A stretch of DNA of 64,000 nucleotides from Phaeobacter gallaeciensis DSM 26640 (GTDB lineage: Bacteria > Pseudomonadota > Alphaproteobacteria > Rhodobacterales > Rhodobacteraceae). The position numbers were made by a program, and so were the translations under genes. Location: assembly GCF_000511385.1 (NCBI RefSeq), contig NC_023137.1:15001-79000 (forward strand). The letters are read 5' to 3'. Positions 55,001 through 61,749 of the stretch are shown here, piece after piece. The notes under the pieces were generated by a model that had not been told where the DNA came from, made no database searches, and saw nothing but the letters and a program-made list of their open reading frames with translations. Numbering within the stretch: the first letter of the stretch is position 1; each line of letters begins with the position of its first letter.

Positions 55001-57561
55001 ATATTGCACGCCTGCGCGTGGTGAGCCGTGCGGCCGGAACCGCGCAGGTGTCGGTGATTTCGAACCGGTTGATCAGCCGCCAGATGGTGGAGGTGCCTGC
55101 GGGGGCAACCGTGATCCCGCTGAACGTCACCGCTGATTGGGGGAGTGGCGCCTATGTTTCTGCCATGGTGGTACAGCCACTGGCGGGCAAGGCGGATCAA
55201 AGTCCGACCCGGGCGCTGGGGCTGGCGCATGCAACGGTCAATCGCCCCGGACAGGAACTGCAGGTGGCGCTCGACCTGCCCGAGGTCGCCCGACCACGCA
55301 GGACCGAGTTGGCGAAGGTCGAGGTGCGCGGCGCCGCCCCCGGCGAAGAGGTCTGGCTGACACTGGCGGCGGTTGATCTGGGGATCCTCAATCTGACCGG
55401 ATTTCAGAGCCCGGATCCATCGGCACATTACTATGGCCAGCGGCGGCTGGGGATGGAGTTGCGCGATTTATACGGACGGTTGATTGAAACTGGCACCGGC
55501 GCGCTCGGCCGGGTGCGTTCGGGCGGGGATGCGGGCGCGGGCATGCGGTTGCAGTCACCACCGCCGACGCAGGATCTGATGGCGGTGTTTTCCGGCCCGG
55601 TGAAGCTTGACGCGGAGGGGCACGCTGAGGTGCCGATCGCGCTGCCGCCCTTTAACGGGACGGTACGGGTGATGGCTGTGGCTTGGTCGCAGGGTGCGGT
55701 TGGTCAGGCCGCCGAAGACATGCTGGTCCGGGATCCGATTGTGGTCAGTGCGACCGCACCGCGTTTCCTGGCGCCGGGCGATAGCAGCCGGGTGCAGATC
55801 GAGGTCACCCATGCGGATGGCCCTGCTGGTCGGCTGGAGCTCGCGGCCCGCGCCCTTGGAACGGGGTTGGAACTCGGGGCGCTGCCTCAATCGCTTGAAC
55901 TGGCACCGGGCGGCAGCGAGACCGTGATCCTGCCCATTGCGGCGCTGTCCGTTGGCGACCCGGAGATAGAGCTGACGCTGACCACGGCTGAGGGGGAGAC
56001 CCTGATCCAGACCCTGCGCCTGCCGGTGCGGGCCAATGATCCGCTGGTTGCGACCACCCGCCGTTTTCAGTTGGCGGCGGGGAACAGTTTCCTGTTCTCC
56101 TCTGACGTCTTTACCGGATTGCGACCGGAGGGCGCGCGGGCGGTGATGTCTGCGGGGCCACTGGCGCGGTTTGATGTGCCGGGGCTGCTCAACGGGTTGG
56201 ACCTCTACCCCTATGGCTGCACGGAACAGGTGACCTCGCGCGCATTGCCGCTGTTGTATCTGTCATCGGTGGCGGAGGCAGCGGGGCTGGGTGACAGGCC
56301 TGAGGTCACCGCAAAGATTGACAGCGCCATCCGGCAGGTGCTGGCGCGACAGGCCAGCAACGGTGGCTTTGGTCTGTGGCGCGCCGAAAGTGGCGATTTC
56401 TGGCTGGATGCCTATGCCAGCGATTTCCTGAGCCGCGCGCGGGCGCAAGGCTATCAGGTCGCCGACACCCGGTTCCGTCAGGCGCTGGACAATCTGCGCA
56501 ACCGGGTCAACTACGCGCCCGATTTTGACATAGGCGGCGAGGATATCGCCTATGCGCTGTTGGTTCTGGCCCGCGAGGGTGAGGCGGCAATGGGGGATCT
56601 GCGCTACTATGCAGATGTGAAGGCGGGCGATTTCGCCACGCCGCTTGCGGTGGCGCAGGTGGGGGCGGCTCTGGCGACCTATGGCGACCAGCGTCGCGCA
56701 GATCAGATGTTTGCCCGTGCCGCTGCGATGCTGCAAGGCGCTGATCCCGATCCGACACTATGGCGGGCCGATTATGGTAGTCAGCGTCGCGATCAGGCCG
56801 GGGTTCTGGCCCTTGCCAGTGAGGTCGGTTCCGAAGCGGTGGACCGTCGCGCGCTGAGTGCGGGGTTGGTCGGGGATGGTCGGGGGCTCTCCACACAGGA
56901 AAGCGCCTGGACGCTGATGGCGGCCCATGCGCTGATCGGTGGGGATGGCGGATCCGGGCTGCTGATCAATGGGCAAGCCGCAGATGGTCCCATGGTTGAG
57001 GTGCTGGACGGTGGCCAGGATCAGGACCCGCTGGCGTTGACCGCTGCCTCCGGTAGGGATGTGGACATCACGCTGACCACGCTGGGTGTGCCACTGGTTG
57101 CGGCACCTGCGGGCGGAACCGGCTACAGTATTGAACGCAGTTACTATTCAATGGAAGGTGAGGCGCTGGGACCCGAGCAGTTCACCGTTGGTGACCGGTT
57201 TGTCACGGTGTTGCGGGTGGTTCCGTTTGAGCCGGTTGGCGCGCGACTGATGATCAATGATCCGCTGCCTGCGGGGCTGGAGATCGACAACCCGAGCCTG
57301 CTGCGGTCCGGTGATGTGCGGGATCTCGACTGGCTCACGCTGAGCGAGGCCCGCCATACCGAGTTCCGTGCGGATCGGTTTCTGGCGGCGGTCGACCTGC
57401 GGCGTGGGCGCGGTGGAGAGGCGGGCTCGCCTGTGACGCTGGCCTATGTGGCGCGCGCAGTGACGCCGGGTCTGTTCCATCACCCGGCGGCTTCGGTTGA
57501 GGATATGTACCGGCCTGCCTATCGCGCCCGCACCGCGACGGGCCGCGTCCAGGTCCGGTGA
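52093..57561 (+). CDS. Bacterial alpha-2-macroglobulin with N-terminal PAN-like segment
   Basis: About 1822 residues from the ATG at 52093 (GGAGGG upstream). A signal peptide (VLVSFIVLLCGLIVQPLVVFA) is followed by a cysteine-rich PAN/apple-like segment (MRSCARACSAQPDCAGFAFNSRSNACF, about residues 50-80). An alpha-helical stretch and the long series of macroglobulin beta domains come next, including GVEGRVAPGPIDVFLTTDRGAYRAGEVIHATVLARD. The thioester motif is C1376-T-E-Q1379 in YPYGCTEQVTSRALPLLYL, within the complement-like helical domain. The protein is thought to trap foreign proteases in the periplasm. The GTGA overlap with pbpC couples defence and cell-wall repair, as in the enterobacterial yfhM-pbpC pair. 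Confidence 0.93.
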   Translation: MARVLVSFIVLLCGLIVQPLVVFADSIFPESRYVIQRDTDHFGADLGPLFETDMRSCARACSAQPDCAGFAFNSRSNACFPKSAMDQPSPYEGAFSALKLTSSRAQRQVADARAAALQGVQEDDLAQAAKQAQNLGLRFPTGGASVDDLVAAAQSASPATGLRWIAEAVVLSDRSDLWLDYARRLLRQETQGSAQRRAREEALAAALNSYLRGPSDAAEAQALATAAKALEQLGRGRAALGVLRLAAERDNSPKLAARLDDAIAKYGFRVTGSRVESDSASPRICVEFSEDLARSGVEYDDFIKLADPRLVAESAGRELCVDGVDHGTRYRLTLRRGLPASTGETLAKDVTLTHYVRDRGPSVRFSGRSYVLPKGDQVAVPVETVNATTLDLRLRRVSDRNLLRSLQEDYFARPLSQWQEEQFASDIAEEIWSGTAEVSQTLNQAVTTRLPLDQALADQPVGIYALSAQLPGADPYESPAATQWFVLTDLGLSTMLGSDGLHVQVQGLSDAAPRAGVRVELISNANAVLGTSVSDAEGYAHFDAGLTRGQGASAPAVLMAQTGEAGEAAADFAFLSLRDAAFDLSDRGVEGRVAPGPIDVFLTTDRGAYRAGEVIHATVLARDATAQAIAGLPLIAVLNRPDGVEYARLISDQGVAGGHVFALPVGETAPRGTWRLSILSDPKAPPLASRQILVEDFLPERIDFIQRLTAATGQALRPGTSSPLRIEARYLFGAPGRDLSIDGEVTLRPADQVAGWDGYRFGRYDDVVSPQSRHFGGARTDAEGIGTLSVALPEVEALGQPLVAEVTTRLSDGSARPVERQLSVPLQPDGPVIGIKPLFEDVVAEGDAARFSIIALAPDGSPQDMSVTWTLNRVETRYQWYQLYGNWNWEPTTRRSRVATGEAQVNATTPLVLEQPVDWGRYELVVEHQGVPYVAASSDFYAGWYVPDEGADTPDQLEVSLDRDSYEPGDIARLRVVSRAAGTAQVSVISNRLISRQMVEVPAGATVIPLNVTADWGSGAYVSAMVVQPLAGKADQSPTRALGLAHATVNRPGQELQVALDLPEVARPRRTELAKVEVRGAAPGEEVWLTLAAVDLGILNLTGFQSPDPSAHYYGQRRLGMELRDLYGRLIETGTGALGRVRSGGDAGAGMRLQSPPPTQDLMAVFSGPVKLDAEGHAEVPIALPPFNGTVRVMAVAWSQGAVGQAAEDMLVRDPIVVSATAPRFLAPGDSSRVQIEVTHADGPAGRLELAARALGTGLELGALPQSLELAPGGSETVILPIAALSVGDPEIELTLTTAEGETLIQTLRLPVRANDPLVATTRRFQLAAGNSFLFSSDVFTGLRPEGARAVMSAGPLARFDVPGLLNGLDLYPYGCTEQVTSRALPLLYLSSVAEAAGLGDRPEVTAKIDSAIRQVLARQASNGGFGLWRAESGDFWLDAYASDFLSRARAQGYQVADTRFRQALDNLRNRVNYAPDFDIGGEDIAYALLVLAREGEAAMGDLRYYADVKAGDFATPLAVAQVGAALATYGDQRRADQMFARAAAMLQGADPDPTLWRADYGSQRRDQAGVLALASEVGSEAVDRRALSAGLVGDGRGLSTQESAWTLMAAHALIGGDGGSGLLINGQAADGPMVEVLDGGQDQDPLALTAASGRDVDITLTTLGVPLVAAPAGGTGYSIERSYYSMEGEALGPEQFTVGDRFVTVLRVVPFEPVGARLMINDPLPAGLEIDNPSLLRSGDVRDLDWLTLSEARHTEFRADRFLAAVDLRRGRGGEAGSPVTLAYVARAVTPGLFHHPAASVEDMYRPAYRARTATGRVQVR

Positions 57562-59636
57562 TCCGCCTGTCGGCTCCGGTCTTGCGCCAATGGCGTTGGG
57601 CCACGGCGTTTGTTGTTCTATGCGCAGTCGTGCTGATCGGCGGTGTGGCCTTTAGCCATTGGGTCGAGAAGACGCCGATGCCTGCGACGCTGGCGGAGAC
57701 CGCGACAGAGGTTCGTGACCGCAACGGGCAATTGCTGCGGGCTTATCCGGTGGCGGATGGGATCTGGCGCATGGCTGTAACGGTGGATCAGGTCGATGCG
57801 GGCTATCGCGCGATGTTGCTGCGATATGAGGACAAGCGGTTCTATGACCACAGCGGTGTCGATGCGCTGGCGTTGGTGCGCGCGGCGGCACAGGCCCTGT
57901 GGCGGGGGCGGGTGGTCTCAGGCGGGTCAACGCTGAGCATGCAGGTGGCACGACTGCTTGAGGATGGCAGTACCGGGCGCTGGGCGGGAAAGCTGCGACA
58001 GATCCGATTGGCGTTGGCGTTGGAACGTCGCCTCAGCAAGGCGCAGATTTTAGAGCTGTATCTGATCCACGCGCCGTTTGGTGGTAATCTCGAAGGGGTG
58101 CGGGCGGCGAGCTATGCCTGGTTCGGCAAGGAGCCGTCGCGGCTGACCCCGGCAGAGGCTGCGCTGCTGGTGGCGTTGCCGCAGGCACCGGAGGCGCGCC
58201 GCCCGGATCGCGCGCCGCAAAAGGCACGGCTGGCCCGCGACCGGGTGTTGCAGCGGATGCGTGATGCCGGGGTGCTGACGGCTGACGTAGCCGAGGCCGC
58301 AGCGCGGGCGCCGATGCCGCGGCGCATGCGGGGTTTTCCACAGCTGGCGCCACATCTGGCGGATGATCTGGTGGCAGAGACACCGGAGCAGGCGCGGATT
58401 GATCTGACCCTGGAGGCCGGACTGCAACAGCGTCTGGCGCAGCTCTTGGCGCAGAGTGTGGCGCGGCAGGATGCGAGGCTGTCGGCGGCAGTGCTGGTGG
58501 CGGATCACCAGAGCGGCGAGATCCTCGCCTCTGTCGGATCGTCCGGGTACCGGGATGATCTGCGGCAGGGGTTTGTGGATATGACACGGGCCTCACGGTC
58601 CCCCGGATCGACGCTGAAACCGTTGATCTATGGTCTCGCCTTTGATCAGGGGCTGGCCCATCCCGAAACGCTGATCCACGATGGTCCGATTGATATTGAT
58701 GGTTATGCGCCACAGAATTTCGACGGTCGCTTTCGGGGGGATCTGCGAATCCGGCGGGCGCTGCAGCTGTCGCTAAATACCCCGGTGATACAGTTGACGC
58801 AGGCATTAGGCCCGGCGCGCCTGATGTCAGCGCTGCGGCGGGGCGGCGCACGCCCTCGGTTGCCTGGCGGCAAGCCAGGGCTGGCGGTGGCGCTCGGCGG
58901 GGTTGGCGTGTCGCTGCGGGATCTGGTGCAGGTTTACGCTGGGCTGGCGGCTGGTGGGCAGGGTCCCCGGCTAAGGGCGCGTCTGGACGCGCCATACGAG
59001 CGGATGCCGCGTCTGATGAGCAAAGTCTCCGCTTGGCAGATCGGCGATATTCTACGCGGTGTGCCGCCTCCCGCCGGGGCGCCTGCGGGGACGGTGGCCT
59101 ATAAAACCGGCACATCTTACGGGCATCGCGATACCTGGGCGATCGGATGGGATGGCCGCTATGTGGTGGGTGTCTGGCTGGGGCGGGCGGATGGCACGCC
59201 GGTGCCGGGAGCCTTTGGTGCGGAACTGGCGGCGCCACTGTTGTTTGAGGCATTTGGGCGGATTGGGCGCGGATTTACCCCCTTTCCAGCTGCACCTGCC
59301 TCGACCCTGCGCGTTGCGACGGCGGAGCTGCCGCTGCCATTGCAGCGCTTTGAGAGGGGGGGCGTTGGTGGCCCGCCCGGTGAGCGGCTGAAGCTGGCCT
59401 TTCCCCCGGATGGGGCGGCTCTGTTGCTGGGGGAGGGCGGGCAGATGACCCTGCGGATCAAGGGCGGCGAAGCGCCGTTTCTGGTGCTGGCCAATCAGAC
59501 GCCTGTGGTGACAGGCGCCCGACGTCGCAGCATCGATCTGCCTGGGTTGGACCGCGGGTTTTCAACACTGGTGGTTGTCGATCGTAACGGCCGGTCGGAT
59601 CAGGTGCGGGTGCGCATTACCCGCCCGGATGAGTAG
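57558..59636 (+). CDS. pbpC: Penicillin-binding protein 1C (bifunctional glycosyltransferase/transpeptidase)
   Basis: 692 residues from a GTG overlapping the macroglobulin stop. One N-terminal anchor is present (residues about 13-35). The glycosyltransferase catalytic glutamate is E91 in LLRYEDKRFYDHSGVD, with GGSTLSMQVARLL and ILELYLIHAPFGGNLEGV downstream. The transpeptidase serine is S351 in SPGSTLKPLIYG, with SLN in LQLSLNTPVIQL and KTG in AYKTGTSYGHRD. The C-terminal PBP1C-specific beta domain follows (RLKLAFPPDGAALLLGEGG...). It polymerises and cross-links peptidoglycan. Confidence 0.95.
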   Translation: MIRLSAPVLRQWRWATAFVVLCAVVLIGGVAFSHWVEKTPMPATLAETATEVRDRNGQLLRAYPVADGIWRMAVTVDQVDAGYRAMLLRYEDKRFYDHSGVDALALVRAAAQALWRGRVVSGGSTLSMQVARLLEDGSTGRWAGKLRQIRLALALERRLSKAQILELYLIHAPFGGNLEGVRAASYAWFGKEPSRLTPAEAALLVALPQAPEARRPDRAPQKARLARDRVLQRMRDAGVLTADVAEAAARAPMPRRMRGFPQLAPHLADDLVAETPEQARIDLTLEAGLQQRLAQLLAQSVARQDARLSAAVLVADHQSGEILASVGSSGYRDDLRQGFVDMTRASRSPGSTLKPLIYGLAFDQGLAHPETLIHDGPIDIDGYAPQNFDGRFRGDLRIRRALQLSLNTPVIQLTQALGPARLMSALRRGGARPRLPGGKPGLAVALGGVGVSLRDLVQVYAGLAAGGQGPRLRARLDAPYERMPRLMSKVSAWQIGDILRGVPPPAGAPAGTVAYKTGTSYGHRDTWAIGWDGRYVVGVWLGRADGTPVPGAFGAELAAPLLFEAFGRIGRGFTPFPAAPASTLRVATAELPLPLQRFERGGVGGPPGERLKLAFPPDGAALLLGEGGQMTLRIKGGEAPFLVLANQTPVVTGARRRSIDLPGLDRGFSTLVVVDRNGRSDQVRVRITRPDE

Positions 59637-59673
59637 TTGTCATCAGCGCATTGTTAGACCCCGGAATGTGGGA

Positions 59674-61734
59674 TCAGCGCCGCCCCTCGCGCAGCCAGCC
59701 TGCAATGATCGCGGCGCTGGCCATCAGCAGAACCAGCCAGGCGGGCAGAAGCGGCGTTTGCCTGACCGAAATGGTACGGTAGGCGTCGCGCGGTGTCAGG
59801 CCGATCCAGCCGCGCCCCGCTGCAACACGTCCGGCACGTATATTGCGGAGGCTGGGTATGCCATCATGTAGCGCCCGCACACCGCCGCGTGTCTGCGCTA
59901 CGGCGGCGGCCATGACCTCTCCGGTGGCGATGGTCTGTTCAAATTCGCGCGGGGCCGCAGGGCCGAGGCCGATCACGGTGGATTGCTCCCCTTCTTCCAG
60001 CCGGTAGAGGCCGGGTTCCGGCCCCTCATAGCGGCCTTCCCACCGGCCGGGTGCGGTCTGGGTCAGGGAGACCGTGGCGGTGCTGCCATCCGGGGGGGTG
60101 ACGGTGACCTCGCCGACATCCGCATCAAGACTGCGGCGCTGGATGCGCATACGCTGGCCGGTGGCCTCGGCTGAGAGAACATCCTCCTCCAGCTCGGGCT
60201 CTTTCATCATCCAATGGGCCAGACGGCGCAGCAGTTCCAGTTGCGGGCCGCCGCCCTCATATCCCCGGCTCCAGAGCCAGGCATGATCGGAGGCCAAGAG
60301 CGCCACACGTCCTTCCTCAACGCGGTTCAGCACAAGCAGGGGGCGGGCGTCGACGCCGCTCATCAAAACATGGCCTTCGGGCACGTCGACTTCGATCTGG
60401 CGCAGCCAGCGGCCCCAATCAGCGGCGCCGGTCAGATCAGCGGTGACGGGATGGCGCTGGCCGAGATCGGTGATCTCGGGCCGGTAGGCCCGTTCCAAGA
60501 CACGCGCCGAAGGGCTGGCGGGCAGAATACTGGAAAGCGGCGAGCGGTAGATACTATCGGCGCTGGCAAAATCCGGCCCGGCGGCGACAAGAACAGCGCC
60601 ACCGCGCTGCACGTAATCGGCCACATTGTCGAGGTAGATTGCGGGCAGGATGCCGCGGCGTTTGTAGCGATCAAAGATGATCAGATCGAAGTCGTTGATC
60701 TTTTCCAGAAACAGCTCCCGCGTGGGGAAGGCGATCAGCGACAGCTCATCCACTGGCACGCCATCCTGTTTTTCCGGCGGGCGCAGAATGGTGAAATGCA
60801 CAAGATCCACGGCGCTGTCGGATTTCAGCAAATTACGCCAGGTGCGCCCGCCGGGATGTGGCTCACCGGAGACCAGCAGCACACGCAGCCGGTCACGGAC
60901 GCCGTTGATCTGGACCAGCGCAGCATTGTTGCGATCCGTCAGCTCGCCCTCAGTGGTGGGGACGGTGAACTGGATCACGTTGCGCCCGCCATGGGGCAGC
61001 GTCAGGGGCAGGTCGAAATCGACACCAACCGGCAGGTTGAAGCGCTGAGGTTCGGCGCCACCGATGGAAATTGCCAGCTCGGCCAGTTCGCCCGTAGGCG
61101 GGGCGTCCCCCTGATCCTCAATCCGTAGTGTCAGGGTCACCGGCTCGCCGATAATGGCAAAGCTCGGGGCGTTCTTCACGATCAACCGCCGGTCCCAATC
61201 ACCGGGGCGGCCGGTCAGTAGGAGATGCAGCGGGGCAGGCAGGGCTGGGGTTTGTGCAATGTCATGGATCTGACCATCGCTGAGGGCAATGATCCCGGCG
61301 ACCCGTCCACGTGGCACATTGGCCAGCGCCTCTGCCAGTGCGCCCATCAGGAGGGTGCCGCTGTTGTCGCTGCGGCCCTCGCGCGCGGGCACGTTGTCGA
61401 TCTGGATCCGACGGACCTCGGTATTGGCCCGCTGGGCGAGGGCCGCTTCCAACGCTGTGACGGCGGCGCTGGTCTGCTCGCGGCGGTCGGAAAGGGCTTG
61501 GCTGGCGGTTTTGTCCTCCAGCATCAGCACGATATCATTGAGCGGAGCGCGGTCCTCAATCTGATAAACCGGACCGCTCAGAGCGCCGATCAGGACGAGG
61601 GCAGCAAGAGCGCGCAGAGGCCACCCGGCTAGGCGTTTCCAGACCGCGAGACTGAGCACTGCCGTGGAGAGGGCCGTTAGCAGCCAGATCATCGGCCAGG
61701 GGACCAGCGGATCGAAGAGGATGGTCTGCGTCAT
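59674..61734 (-). CDS. Large membrane protein, glutamine-amidotransferase-like
   Basis: A 686-residue protein anchored by two N-terminal helices (about residues 13-50) and one near the C-terminus (LLPAWLVLLMASAAIIAGWL). The region DNVADYVQRGGAVLVAAGPDFASADSIYRSPLSSILP...ARPLLVLNRVEEGRVALLASDHAWLWSRGYEGGGPQLELLRRLAHWMM matches the class-I-amidotransferase-like domain of this family. A VWA-like segment is possible (IVLMLEDKTASQ...). No catalytic Cys is evident, so enzyme activity is doubtful. It starts 15 nt after the DUF4159 gene and is co-transcribed with it. Such pairs usually follow MoxR and DUF58 genes, which would lie beyond the right edge. Confidence 0.8.
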   Translation of the reverse strand: MTQTILFDPLVPWPMIWLLTALSTAVLSLAVWKRLAGWPLRALAALVLIGALSGPVYQIEDRAPLNDIVLMLEDKTASQALSDRREQTSAAVTALEAALAQRANTEVRRIQIDNVPAREGRSDNSGTLLMGALAEALANVPRGRVAGIIALSDGQIHDIAQTPALPAPLHLLLTGRPGDWDRRLIVKNAPSFAIIGEPVTLTLRIEDQGDAPPTGELAELAISIGGAEPQRFNLPVGVDFDLPLTLPHGGRNVIQFTVPTTEGELTDRNNAALVQINGVRDRLRVLLVSGEPHPGGRTWRNLLKSDSAVDLVHFTILRPPEKQDGVPVDELSLIAFPTRELFLEKINDFDLIIFDRYKRRGILPAIYLDNVADYVQRGGAVLVAAGPDFASADSIYRSPLSSILPASPSARVLERAYRPEITDLGQRHPVTADLTGAADWGRWLRQIEVDVPEGHVLMSGVDARPLLVLNRVEEGRVALLASDHAWLWSRGYEGGGPQLELLRRLAHWMMKEPELEEDVLSAEATGQRMRIQRRSLDADVGEVTVTPPDGSTATVSLTQTAPGRWEGRYEGPEPGLYRLEEGEQSTVIGLGPAAPREFEQTIATGEVMAAAVAQTRGGVRALHDGIPSLRNIRAGRVAAGRGWIGLTPRDAYRTISVRQTPLLPAWLVLLMASAAIIAGWLREGRR

Positions 61735-61749
61735 ACGTCCAGCCTCATA

